This document shows positions 17,809 to 25,991 of a DNA stretch of 54,907 nt, in pieces; the stretch's first letter is position 1, and the number at the start of each line of letters is the position of its first letter. The stretch spans positions 1-54,907 of the forward strand of contig JAFZQT010000043.1 of NCBI GenBank assembly GCA_017620235.1. The letters are read 5' to 3'. The stretch comes from Butyrivibrio sp. GTDB taxonomy: Bacteria; Bacillota; Clostridia; Lachnospirales; Lachnospiraceae. Under the pieces are notes generated by a model that saw nothing but the letters and a program-made list of their open reading frames with translations, made no database searches and was not told the origin of the DNA. The position numbers and the translations under genes are program-made.

Positions 17809-19191
17809 TTAAGCGTTCACTTTGGGAAGTGTTGCAAAGCTCTTCTCGAGCTCTTCATCAGTAGGAATATAATCTGACATTTCACCGTCGTTAAACTTCT
17901 GATATGCAACCATATCGAAATATCCGGTTCCAGTAAGTCCAAAGAGAATTGTCTTTTCCTCTCCTGTCTCCTTGCACTTAAGAGCTTCATCGATCGCAGC
18001 TCTGATAGCGTGGCTACTCTCAGGAGCGGGAAGGATTCCCTCAACTCTTGCGAACTGCTGTGCAGCCTCAAATACAGCTGTCTGCTCAACAGATCTTGCT
18101 TCCATCAAGCCATCATGGTAAAGCTGTGAAAGAATCGGGCTCATGCCATGATAACGAAGTCCACCCGCATGATTTGCAGAAGGAATGAAGTTACTTCCAA
18201 GAGTGTACATCTTAGCAAGAGGACAAACCATTCCGGTATCGCAGAAATCATAAGCGAATTTACCTCTTGTAAAGCTCGGGCAGCTTGCAGGCTCAATAGC
18301 GATGATCTGATAATCTTTTTCACCGCGGAGCTTCTCACCCATGAACGGAGAAATAAGTCCTCCAAGGTTTGATCCGCCGCCGGCACAGCCGATGATAATA
18401 TCAGGAGTGATGCCGTATTTATCAAGCGCAGCCTTTGCCTCAAGACCGATAACAGTCTGATGAAGAAGTACCTGATTAAGAACGCTTCCAAGAACATATC
18501 TGTATCCCTCTGTCTTGGTAGCAACTTCTACCGCCTCAGAGATAGCGCATCCAAGTGAACCTGTTGTTCCGGGATGCTCAGCGTTGATCTTGCGTCCGAT
18601 CTCTGTATCCATTGAAGGAGAAGGTGTAACGCTTGCTCCATATGTTCTCATTACTTCACGTCTAAAAGGCTTCTGTTCATATGAAACCTTAACCATATAT
18701 ACTTTACAATCAATTCCAAGGTATGCAGATGCCATTGAAAGAGCTGTTCCCCACTGACCTGCACCGGTCTCTGTGGTTACACCCTTAAGCCCCTGCTGCT
18801 TAGCATAATATGCCTGAACAATAGCAGAATTGAGCTTGTGGCTTCCGCTTGTATTGTTACCTTCAAATTTGTAGTAGATCTTAGCGGGAGTTCCGAGAGC
18901 TTTTTCAAGACAATATGCTCTTACTAAAGGAGCAGGTCTGTACATCTTGTAGAAGCTGCGGATCTCATCCGGAATATCTATATAAGCAGTTGTATCATCA
19001 AGTTCCTGCTTAATAAGCTCATCACAAAAAACCGGGCGAAGATCATCAAAACCCATCGGCTGCATTGTAGCCGGATTAAGAAGCGGCGCAGGCTTATTCT
19101 TCATATCAGCCCTAACGTTATACCACTGCTTTGGTATCTCATCCTCGCTCAAATAAATTTTATAAGGAATATTATTCTGGTCCATAATCAT
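17809..19191 (-). CDS. trpB2: TrpB2-type tryptophan synthase beta chain
   Basis: A 460-residue PLP enzyme of the TrpB-like (TrpB2) class, longer than the usual ~400-residue TrpB1. PLP Lys is in NNTSGSHKLNSA (about Lys119), the phosphate loop is GCAGGGSNLGG and the C-terminal Gly-rich FGLTGTGYFDM is conserved. It condenses serine and indole to tryptophan; TrpB2 forms act without TrpA or on free indole, which suits a gut microbe salvaging indole. No other trp gene is in the window. Start uncertain by two codons: the ATG at 19185 has better spacing from AGGGGGC. Confidence 0.92.
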   Translation of the reverse strand: MIMDQNNIPYKIYLSEDEIPKQWYNVRADMKNKPAPLLNPATMQPMGFDDLRPVFCDELIKQELDDTTAYIDIPDEIRSFYKMYRPAPLVRAYCLEKALGTPAKIYYKFEGNNTSGSHKLNSAIVQAYYAKQQGLKGVTTETGAGQWGTALSMASAYLGIDCKVYMVKVSYEQKPFRREVMRTYGASVTPSPSMDTEIGRKINAEHPGTTGSLGCAISEAVEVATKTEGYRYVLGSVLNQVLLHQTVIGLEAKAALDKYGITPDIIIGCAGGGSNLGGLISPFMGEKLRGEKDYQIIAIEPASCPSFTRGKFAYDFCDTGMVCPLAKMYTLGSNFIPSANHAGGLRYHGMSPILSQLYHDGLMEARSVEQTAVFEAAQQFARVEGILPAPESSHAIRAAIDEALKCKETGEEKTILFGLTGTGYFDMVAYQKFNDGEMSDYIPTDEELEKSFATLPKVNA

Positions 19192-19244
19192 AGCCCCCTA
19201 ACTTTCGCAATTTAGTCCATTAAAGCACAAAAAACACTGCAATG

Positions 19245-20096
19245 TCAACCTCTTGCAGCTTTTATGGGAATAAGCAAATCCTCAGGAATAAAGAGCTTTC
19301 CGCAGCCCGTTCCAAGGTCGATATCAGGCTTATTCGCGCCATGAAAATCAGAACCGCCGCTGACCAAAAGATCGTATTTCTTCGCAAGCTCTTTTATCTG
19401 GACTTCGTCTCTTCTTTCGTATGTGGAATATATCGCTTCAATTCCTACAAGTCCGGCGTCCTTAAGTCTGCTTACAAGTGCTTCCAGTCTGTCATCACTT
19501 AATCTGCAAAGAATAGGATGGGCAAAAACGGGAACGCCTTTTGCCTTCAAAATACTTCTCACGGCATCTTCAGGAGTAATCTTCTCTCTTCCAACATAGT
19601 AAGGACAGTGATCTCCTATGTACCTGTCAAAAACTTCGGCTCTGCTGTTCACATATCCCTTTTCCACCATGAACTTGGCAAAGTGTGCTCTTGTAATGAC
19701 CGTATCCGGAAATTCCTTTTCAAGCTCCTCATAAGAGATCGGAATCCCCGCCTCCTCTGTAAGCTTTTTACACATCTTTATATTTCTGGTAGTCCTGGAA
19801 TCAATAAACGCGCTCAGACTGTCTACAAAATCTTTATCATGATTATCAATAAAAAGACCTACAATATGCACTTCTCTTCCATCGCTCTCGGTCGATAACT
19901 CTATTCCCGGAACCACCTCGAGATCAGGGTATTTCTCCGCCGCATATTGGACAGCCTCATCTATTCCCTCAACCGTATCGTGGTCTGTAAGCGCTATCGC
20001 CGCAAGTCCCTTTTCGTGAGCTCTGTCAATCAGTTCCTTTACAGAAAAAGTACCGTCCGAGCAGGTTGAATGTGTATGTAAATCAATGGCTCTCAT
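19245..20096 (-). CDS. PHP-domain phosphoesterase (RNase AM/nucleoside bisphosphatase-like)
   Basis: A 283-residue stand-alone PHP-domain protein. Metal-binding signatures are IDLHTHSTCSDGT (motif I), ITDHDTVEGI (motif II), the VPGIELST segment, the HPIL segment and SGGSDFHGANKP near the end. Relatives are the 3',5'-nucleotide bisphosphate phosphatase and the 5'-3' exonuclease RNase AM (YciV). It probably trims short RNA or recycles pAp. The start ATG follows AGAGGAG. It lies 53 bases upstream of trpB2 on the same strand, with no terminator seen between them. Confidence 0.88.
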   Translation of the reverse strand: MRAIDLHTHSTCSDGTFSVKELIDRAHEKGLAAIALTDHDTVEGIDEAVQYAAEKYPDLEVVPGIELSTESDGREVHIVGLFIDNHDKDFVDSLSAFIDSRTTRNIKMCKKLTEEAGIPISYEELEKEFPDTVITRAHFAKFMVEKGYVNSRAEVFDRYIGDHCPYYVGREKITPEDAVRSILKAKGVPVFAHPILCRLSDDRLEALVSRLKDAGLVGIEAIYSTYERRDEVQIKELAKKYDLLVSGGSDFHGANKPDIDLGTGCGKLFIPEDLLIPIKAARG

Positions 20097-20165
20097 GCAT
20101 CTCTCCTCTGTATCATAGTTTTATATATATTACCATAAATCCCCAAAATCGCTTCACAAAAAATA

Positions 20166-20195
20166 TAGCGTGCCATAGATATCTATAACACGCTA
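20166..20195 (-). terminator. Terminator of the ABC/CPBP operon
   Basis: TAGCGTG (20166-20172) pairs with CACGCTA (20189-20195), with an inner ATAGATATCTAT palindrome; the minus strand continues TATTTTTTGTG. It lies just after the last CPBP gene. Confidence 0.85.
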
Positions 20196-20222
20196 CACTC
20201 TTTTCTAAAACCTATTACATTG

Positions 20223-21047
20223 TCATGCATTGGAAAGCTGTTCTTTATCAACTCCTCTTTTAGCAAATTCACGCTTAAGCTGATAAAATACAACTACTGT
20301 AAGTACCGCACATATTCCCACTTCAATAATATTTCCTAAAAAACTTTCATCATGTACTGTATTATCTAAAACAAAACTTGCTTCCGGATTGACAAAACAT
20401 CCCCAAAAATATGCAGCAAAATCAATTAAACCATGCAAAATTGCGCACACCCAAAAATTATCGGTAATATAATATATGCATGAAAATGAAAAACCAATCA
20501 TAGTAGCATAGCATACCTGCGCAATAGTTGAAATCAATATGTCAGGATTGCCAATCAAATTCATAAAATGCAACAAACCAAACACGAATGATGAAATAAA
20601 TGCCGCCTTTACTATTCCTCTTTGGCTCTCTCCATACTTAAATCTAAATGCATTAAAAAATGCACCTCTGCAAAGCATTTCTTCAAAGAATCCCACTCCC
20701 ATTGTAGCAACAAATACAAAGACTATTCTTGGGATTGCTTGTATAACAGTCATTTCAAGTTTCACATATTTTTCAACCAGATCAAGGATCACATATGCAT
20801 GCATGGTTATACCTGTAACAAAAATCCCTTTTAAAAGATTTTTTGTCTTGAACCTAAAATCAAGTCCACACCACTTAGCCATAAGGACACTTCCCAATAT
20901 AGCAAGAAAATAGCGATTGAACATTTGTAATATATCGCGTGATGACTCAGCTTTAAAAAATACAGATATCAATGTTCCAATAAATATACTCATTATCAGC
21001 ATGATGATTCCAACCAATAAGCCGGATCTAAATTTTTTATTATTCAT
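20223..21047 (-). CDS. CPBP intramembrane metalloprotease (third copy in operon)
   Basis: A 274-residue membrane protein with about eight helices and the three CPBP motifs intact: EEMLCR (EExxxR), FGLLH (FxxxH) and a final ILHGLID. The family includes Rce1-type prenyl-protease relatives, bacteriocin maturation enzymes and bacteriocin self-immunity (PlnI-like) proteins. I start it at MNNKKFRS, which has AGAGGGG seven bases upstream; a longer frame back to 21134 would overlap the previous gene. Last gene of the operon, 19 bases after the second CPBP gene and before a terminator. C-terminus ends ...KRGVDKEQ, near-identical in style to its neighbour, suggesting tandem duplication. Confidence 0.9.
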   Translation of the reverse strand: MNNKKFRSGLLVGIIMLIMSIFIGTLISVFFKAESSRDILQMFNRYFLAILGSVLMAKWCGLDFRFKTKNLLKGIFVTGITMHAYVILDLVEKYVKLEMTVIQAIPRIVFVFVATMGVGFFEEMLCRGAFFNAFRFKYGESQRGIVKAAFISSFVFGLLHFMNLIGNPDILISTIAQVCYATMIGFSFSCIYYITDNFWVCAILHGLIDFAAYFWGCFVNPEASFVLDNTVHDESFLGNIIEVGICAVLTVVVFYQLKREFAKRGVDKEQLSNA

Positions 21048-21066
21048 CCAAGTCCCCTCTCTATGA

Positions 21067-21885
21067 TCAAGCACATAATTTTTCTGTTTTCTTATCAACT
21101 CCTCTTCTATCAAATTCACGGTTAAGCTCGACAACTGCGGCTATTAACACCGGAAGTTGTAACAGCACTACTAAAACACCCGTCATAATAGATATATCTT
21201 CTGCTGCCGGAGTTGCAAAGCATTCCCAAACGAAAGCTGTAAAATCAAAAATACCATGAATCATAATTCCAACCCATAAATTGTCGGTAATATAATATAT
21301 TGCTGCAAAAACACATCCGATCATTGCTGAATAAAAAACCTGTGAAATCGTTGCAACAACAGGTTGCCACAACAGATTTCCCATATGCCATAAACCGAAT
21401 AAAATAGATGAACAAATAATAGCTTTTACAATTCCTTTTTTGCTCTCTCCAAACTTAAATCTAAAAGCATTGAATAATCCGCCTCGCATAAGCATTTCTT
21501 CAAAAAATCCAGTGCCCATTTCATATATAAACATAAATAATACTGTCGGAAGAGCCTGTATAAACGTTCTTTCAAATTCTGAAGGAGCTTTGATAAACAT
21601 ATTAACTATTGCAAGCAGAATAAACATTATAACTGTTCCAATTATCCGTCTTAGATTGCTCTTTTTCTTAAAACTAAAATCGAGCCCACAAAATTTGGTC
21701 AACATGATATATCCAAATATAGCCAACGAATATCTTACTATTGCTATAATAATTTTATCTGCAAATGCATTTTCCATTAGACTTGGAGCTAATGTATAAA
21801 CCAGCCTGGGCACAACACCAAAATCAAACACTAAAAACATAATGATTGTGATTACCAGCGCCGCTATGAATTTTTTATTTTTCAT
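21067..21885 (-). CDS. CPBP intramembrane metalloprotease (second copy)
   Basis: A 272-residue polytopic membrane protein with the CPBP motifs EEMLMR, FGLWH and MIHGIFD. It shares long stretches with the neighbour at 20223 (GTGFFEEM versus GVGFFEEM, NAFRFK-GES, LNREFDRRGVDK versus LKREFAKRGVDK), so the two are recent paralogues. The ATG overlaps the stop of the 36-residue ORF (21882) in an ATGA junction; its own ribosome site is weak, so translation probably depends on that small gene. Role in processing or immunity is inferred from family and context. Confidence 0.9.
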   Translation of the reverse strand: MKNKKFIAALVITIIMFLVFDFGVVPRLVYTLAPSLMENAFADKIIIAIVRYSLAIFGYIMLTKFCGLDFSFKKKSNLRRIIGTVIMFILLAIVNMFIKAPSEFERTFIQALPTVLFMFIYEMGTGFFEEMLMRGGLFNAFRFKFGESKKGIVKAIICSSILFGLWHMGNLLWQPVVATISQVFYSAMIGCVFAAIYYITDNLWVGIMIHGIFDFTAFVWECFATPAAEDISIMTGVLVVLLQLPVLIAAVVELNREFDRRGVDKKTEKLCA

Positions 21886-21992
21886 CTAAGTTTGCCCCAT
21901 TTTCTTTCAGGAAACATCGATCTTTTTGTCACTACCAGCGCAAATATTCCTATTATCGTAAACAAAAATCCTTTTAATATATTTTTTATCAT
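21882..21992 (-). CDS. Small single-pass membrane peptide, 36 residues
   Basis: Not a long ORF, but well supported: ATG at 21992 with AAGGGG nine bases after which the upstream gene stops and at usual distance from the start, a 36-codon frame, and a TGA that overlaps the ATG of the next CPBP gene (ATGA). The peptide starts MIKNILKGFLF, has one hydrophobic helix (about residues 8-22) and a basic tail (KRSMFPERKWGKLR). It may be a substrate, an immunity peptide, a partner subunit of the proteases, or only a coupling ORF. I do not recognise a family. It fills what would otherwise be a 115-base gap between two coupled genes. Confidence 0.7.
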   Translation of the reverse strand: MIKNILKGFLFTIIGIFALVVTKRSMFPERKWGKLR

Positions 21993-22000
21993 TTAAATTT

Positions 22001-22822
22001 TCACCCCTTCTCATATCTCTCTATACATTTTTCAAGCTTTGAATCTCTTATAAGGAAAAGACCTATCGCAAACGTAATAACTGTAATAGCAAATCCCTTA
22101 AGAATAATAGCCTCAGGTCCAAGCCACTCTACTATACAATTATTCAATCCGCCAAGTCCTATATTTCTAAAAATAAGGTAATAATTCATGATTGCAAGAT
22201 CAAAAATCGCATGAAGCACTGCACATAACCAGATATTTCCACAACGAATATAAATTGCATTAATTAAGAAACCTATTCCGATAGCATATAAAACCTGTGC
22301 ATATATAGGGGCTGGATTTACACCTTCATGAAGGTTCGTAAGATGAATCGCTCCAAATGCAAGAGAAGACATGGTCATCGCTGTAATAATTCCAGCCTTT
22401 GTGTTTCCAATTGCAGATCTGAAAAAGTTAAAAAGAACTCCTCTTGTTAAAAACTCCTCTCCACATCCTGCTCCGATAAAAATTGCAATCACAAAAAGTA
22501 TGATTTCTTTAGTCTCCATAAGTGGCGTTCCAAAATCCATTATTGCTTTGATCATGTAGTATATTAAATAAAAAGCTGTTATTGCAACGAAAGCTCCGCC
22601 TGCAACAATACCTTCTCCACAACTCTTTAAGCTGAAACGCAATGAATCTTTCAACCCAAATGCAAGCGAAAATGCTATACAAGTCACTACTGTCAACGTT
22701 GAATGAAGCATGTAATCAACCACATCATTGCCTGTTATTATATGAGGATCAATAAAAAGTACCTCTGCAAAATAAACAACTATAAACAATACAATTCCTA
22801 TCCAATACTTTGCTTTCTTCAT
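22001..22822 (-). CDS. CPBP intramembrane metalloprotease (first copy)
   Basis: A 273-residue membrane protein with about eight helices and the catalytic motifs EEFLTR, FGAIH and VLHAIFD. It is more distant from the other two copies than they are from each other. TAAGGAGG precedes the ATG. Its last codons (GAG AAG GGG TGA) double as the ribosome site for the 36-residue peptide downstream. Twelve bases separate it from the DUF4097 gene upstream, so it is in the same operon as the ABC transporter. Confidence 0.9.
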   Translation of the reverse strand: MKKAKYWIGIVLFIVVYFAEVLFIDPHIITGNDVVDYMLHSTLTVVTCIAFSLAFGLKDSLRFSLKSCGEGIVAGGAFVAITAFYLIYYMIKAIMDFGTPLMETKEIILFVIAIFIGAGCGEEFLTRGVLFNFFRSAIGNTKAGIITAMTMSSLAFGAIHLTNLHEGVNPAPIYAQVLYAIGIGFLINAIYIRCGNIWLCAVLHAIFDLAIMNYYLIFRNIGLGGLNNCIVEWLGPEAIILKGFAITVITFAIGLFLIRDSKLEKCIERYEKG

Positions 22823-22834
22823 TTGTCTTCCTCC

Positions 22835-23470
22835 TTATAGTTTTTGTCCATTCACGGTAACATCTCCATCATTGGTATTCACAGTAATTTTATTTTGATC
22901 AACTTCTTCGGGCGTATTGATGGTCACATCTCCATAATTTGAAATATCCGCCCTAAAGCTTGTAAACGTTGCTCCATTCATATTTATGTCACCCTCTTTA
23001 AGGGTAAAGATCATATTCTCACCTTGAACGTCTGTCACTTTAACGTCGCCATCATCTAAAATAATGTCCATATTGCTAAGCACCGTTCCCTTAGGTACTA
23101 TCACTTTCGATGTAAAAGAATCCTCTTTAGTATTTATCCTTACAGAAAATGTCTTCTTCGGAATTAATTGAGTGATATTAAGGACTCCATTTTCAAGTGT
23201 TACACTTGGCATCTCCTCGTCAGAAAATCTTGAAATAACTTCCAGCTTATCTCCATATTCAAATTCCAGACGTCCGTACTCCATATTGACCTTAACTTCT
23301 TTTATCTCAGCATCGCCAAACTTCTTTTCATCTGTTCTAAATTTGCCATTACTGGAATTGACATATTCAACTTCCGGAATATGTTTCATACCAACAGAAA
23401 TTCCCACAGCAATCCCCACAAAGATCAAAGCCGAAATAACAGCAATAATTGGCATTGAATAATTTTTCAT
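22835..23470 (-). CDS. DUF4097-family beta-strand repeat protein
   Basis: A 211-residue protein with an N-terminal membrane helix (about residues 6-26) and a regular beta-solenoid-like region. In it, strands repeat with a D-G-D-V/D-G-x-I pattern: MDIILDDGDVKVTDVQGENM, LKEGDINMNGA, ISNYGDVTINT and NTNDGDVTVNG. DUF4097 proteins are often encoded with ABC transporters or PspC/LiaF-like envelope-stress proteins, and probably sense or scaffold at the outer face of the membrane. AGAGGAGAG precedes the start. Twenty-two bases after the permease gene, so in the same operon. Confidence 0.85.
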   Translation of the reverse strand: MKNYSMPIIAVISALIFVGIAVGISVGMKHIPEVEYVNSSNGKFRTDEKKFGDAEIKEVKVNMEYGRLEFEYGDKLEVISRFSDEEMPSVTLENGVLNITQLIPKKTFSVRINTKEDSFTSKVIVPKGTVLSNMDIILDDGDVKVTDVQGENMIFTLKEGDINMNGATFTSFRADISNYGDVTINTPEEVDQNKITVNTNDGDVTVNGQKL

Positions 23471-23492
23471 AACTACTCTCCTCTCTTTCTAT

Positions 23493-24236
23493 TTAGAACG
23501 TATCTCTCTTTCTGAAAATGTTTGCACCGATCAATGAATATACAGCAAACAAAATAATTCCTACACATAACACTTCAATATACGGACAGTCGCCTCCACT
23601 CATTGCTATTCCTTTTGTCAGAGCTACAACCTGAAATGTATTGGGAGACACTGCCTCAAATACAGGTCTCAATGCAGGAATAGCTTCGGCAGCACGCCCT
23701 GCAAGCGCATTTATGATCATGCAATGCATTCCTCCGGAAAACATGATTGCTGTAACAATGGGTGCAACCATTCCTCTTGCCAGCTCATAGATAGCCATGA
23801 ATCCGACTCCAAAACCTGTGAGTAAAAGAACCTGAATCATAAAAAATAGAATCGCGTTAAATACGTTAAACCCTGCAAAAGCAGCGGGATCATTTATTAG
23901 TCCGATAGCAATGGAAAAAACTGCAATAAAGAGAATGATAACTGAATAAAGCGCAATAGCGGGAATCTTGGCAAAAAACACATTTCTTTTTTTCTCTTTG
24001 GAAGTCTCAAGATTCTTAAGAAATCCGCTCTTTCTCTCTTCATCGCTATACACTGCCGAAAAGATTCCGACCATTGAAAGTGAAAAACTTACTGCTATTT
24101 CATCAACCAATCCTACGAAGTCTCCTCCGACAAAGAATCCAATCATAAAGAGCATTGCAAATGTAATGACTGATGTGATATACAATGCCTTAGTTTTAAA
24201 TAGTCTGGTTATATTCATATCTATAAGATTTAACAT
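23493..24236 (-). CDS. ABC-2 type transporter permease
   Basis: A 247-residue membrane protein with six hydrophobic helices (near residues 18-36, 45-60, 95-115, 128-150, 155-175 and 222-240). It resembles the permease subunits of lantibiotic-immunity (LanEFG) and BcrB-type systems, which push peptides or drugs off the membrane. Its start overlaps the stop of the ATPase gene by seven bases (ATGTTAA), a sign of tight coupling. Only one permease gene is present, so the working transporter is probably a homodimer. Confidence 0.87.
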   Translation of the reverse strand: MLNLIDMNITRLFKTKALYITSVITFAMLFMIGFFVGGDFVGLVDEIAVSFSLSMVGIFSAVYSDEERKSGFLKNLETSKEKKRNVFFAKIPAIALYSVIILFIAVFSIAIGLINDPAAFAGFNVFNAILFFMIQVLLLTGFGVGFMAIYELARGMVAPIVTAIMFSGGMHCMIINALAGRAAEAIPALRPVFEAVSPNTFQVVALTKGIAMSGGDCPYIEVLCVGIILFAVYSLIGANIFRKRDTF

Positions 24237-24949
24237 GCTTTTCTTCCTTTCCTTACAACATCAAGATAAAACTCTTCAAGTGAATCCGAATCTCCCGAGC
24301 ATCTTTCTCTGAGCTCCTCATTTGTTATCTCCATAATGAGTTCGCCGCCTGAGATTATGCCAAATACATTTGCGACCTTCTGAAGCTCACCAAGAATATG
24401 GCTTGATATCATAATGGTCATATTTCTCTCTTCTTTAAGTCTTAAGATAAGCTCTCTTACTTCGATGATTCCCTGTGGATCAAGACCGTTTATCGGCTCG
24501 TCCAGGATAAGGATCTCAGGATCTCCGAGGAGCGCTAAGGCAATTCCAAGCCTCTGCTTCATACCAAGTGAAAACTTACCGGCTTTCTTATTACCTGCTC
24601 CCGAAAGTCCTACAAAATCGAGTAGCTCAAGTATTTCCTTTTTGTCGTATACGCCAAGCGCCTTAGCCTTTAGCATCATATTGTCGAAGGCATCCAGATG
24701 CCCGTAGATTCCGGGGCTCTCGATGAGATTTCCAATTTTCTTCGTGCCCTGCGTTTCATCTATCAAAATCTCGCCGCTCGTAGGATTGGCAAAACCGATT
24801 ATCATCTTCATAAGTGTTGTCTTTCCGGCACCGTTTGGACCGATAAGACCATAAATATCACCTTTTTCCAAATGTACATTCATATTTTTTACAGCTTCAA
24901 AAGATCTGTAGCGTTTGTTCAAATTCTTTGTTTCCAAGTAATAAGCCAT
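24230..24949 (-). CDS. ABC transporter ATP-binding protein (BcrA/LanF type)
   Basis: A 239-residue nucleotide-binding subunit with all motifs intact: Walker A GPNGAGKTTL, signature in FSLGMKQRLGIALAL, Walker B ILILDEPINGLDP and H-loop SSHIL. The FSLGMKQRL form of the signature and the GLDPQGI segment are typical of the bacitracin (BcrA) and lantibiotic-immunity (LanF) branch. It is the first gene of a seven-gene operon. The promoter 95-125 bases upstream is overlaid with TAGTA-type inverted repeats (24995-25072), a pattern seen with GntR/YtrA-type control of such transporters, though no such regulator gene lies nearby. Confidence 0.92.
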   Translation of the reverse strand: MAYYLETKNLNKRYRSFEAVKNMNVHLEKGDIYGLIGPNGAGKTTLMKMIIGFANPTSGEILIDETQGTKKIGNLIESPGIYGHLDAFDNMMLKAKALGVYDKKEILELLDFVGLSGAGNKKAGKFSLGMKQRLGIALALLGDPEILILDEPINGLDPQGIIEVRELILRLKEERNMTIMISSHILGELQKVANVFGIISGGELIMEITNEELRERCSGDSDSLEEFYLDVVRKGRKAC

Positions 24950-24994
24950 TTCATCCCTCTTTTCTATTTAATACTTCTTCTATACTCCATTTAT

Positions 24995-25072
24995 AATAGT
25001 ACTACTGATATAGTACTATTGTCGTACTACTACTGTCATAGTATTTATACTACGTCAGACAAAGTATGTCAA
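24995..25072 (-). promoter_or_regulatory. Strong promoter of the ABC/CPBP operon with TAGTA inverted repeats
   Basis: Minus strand: TTGACA (25067-25072), exactly 17 bases, TATAAA (25044-25049); start expected near 25037. One inverted repeat, TAGTAT-TT-ATACTA (25039-25052), covers the -10. A second, AATAGTAC-10-GTACTATT (24995-25020), lies in the transcribed leader. Further GTACTAC half-sites sit between (25024-25033). The density of TAGTA half-sites points to a dimeric repressor. Confidence 0.8.
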
Positions 25073-25100
25073 CCCAATTTGGAAAAAAAGTAAAAAAAAA

Positions 25101-25126
25101 GAAAGCAGCTCACTAATTCTGCTTTC
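25101..25126 (-). terminator. Terminator of the maf/HAD gene group
   Basis: GAAAGCAG (25101-25108) pairs with CTGCTTTC (25119-25126); the minus strand continues with nine T. Confidence 0.9.
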
Positions 25127-25155
25127 TTAAACATCATTTATTTACGCATAATATG

Positions 25156-25974
25156 TCAGATTGCTCCGATGATTATATCGGCAAGTCCGTCGTGATCGTT
25201 GTCATCTACGGTGATCATATTGCTCACTTTTTTCACTTCATCCGTGGCGTTAAGCATAGCCACACTGATACCTGCTGCCTTCAGCATCGAAATATCATTT
25301 TCCTGATCTCCTGCAGCATAGGTATTCTCTATCGGCACGCTGAGAATATCCGCAAGCCTCTTTACCGCGCTTCCTTTTCCCGCATCCTTCGGGAATATCT
25401 CAAGGTAATAAGGGTTGGAATACAAAAGCGTAAGCCTGTCGCCCACTACCTCTTTAAGCGCTTTTCGGAAATTCTCCTGTTTCTCCTTATCGTGGAGTTC
25501 AATCGCGATCATCTTAGGTGGTGGTGCTGTCAGCTCTTTTGCCACATCATCCGTAATAAGGACGGGCGTCTTTATCACCCTTCTGTAGTAATCCAAGCAC
25601 TCGCTGTTCATTGAGCTTACTATGTGCGTGTCATTGTAAGTATGGCAGTGAATATCATACTCTTTTGCCATATCCATGATAACAGAAACAAGCTCAAGCG
25701 GAACTCCGGTCTTAAATACGTACTTCTCCTCATCAACACTGTAAATTTCCGCGCCGTTACATCCACATAAAAAACTGCCCCGGAAGTTTAGTCCCAGTCC
25801 GCGATAGACAGCTTTCGCACTGTCTATCGCCCTGCCGGTATTTATACAAAAGTAGTTGCCGGCATCTGTAAACTTCTTCAGGGCATTCATAGTCCTTGGT
25901 GAAATTTCTTTTTCAGTTGTAAGAAGAGTGCCATCTAGGTCAAAGAAAAAAATCTTTCTGTCCGTTCTCTCCAC
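25156..25974 (-). CDS. Cof-type HAD-superfamily hydrolase
   Basis: A 272-residue HAD hydrolase of the Cof/YwpJ (IIB cap) class. Motif I is FFFDLDGTLLTTEK, motif II is CINTGRA, motif III Lys lies in FPKDAGKGSAVKRL, and motif IV is AAGDQENDISML. Such enzymes dephosphorylate sugar phosphates or cofactors; the substrate is not predictable. The start is GTG with AAGGAG six bases before it. It follows the acidic small protein gene by 17 bases and shares a terminator with it at 25101. Confidence 0.9.
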   Translation of the reverse strand: MERTDRKIFFFDLDGTLLTTEKEISPRTMNALKKFTDAGNYFCINTGRAIDSAKAVYRGLGLNFRGSFLCGCNGAEIYSVDEEKYVFKTGVPLELVSVIMDMAKEYDIHCHTYNDTHIVSSMNSECLDYYRRVIKTPVLITDDVAKELTAPPPKMIAIELHDKEKQENFRKALKEVVGDRLTLLYSNPYYLEIFPKDAGKGSAVKRLADILSVPIENTYAAGDQENDISMLKAAGISVAMLNATDEVKKVSNMITVDDNDHDGLADIIIGAI

Positions 25975-25991
25975 TAAAAACTCCTTACTTC

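Noticed and set aside
21048-21134. Longer start for the third CPBP gene
   Set aside because: It would overlap the end of the second CPBP gene; the ATG at 21047 has a clear AGAGGGG site.
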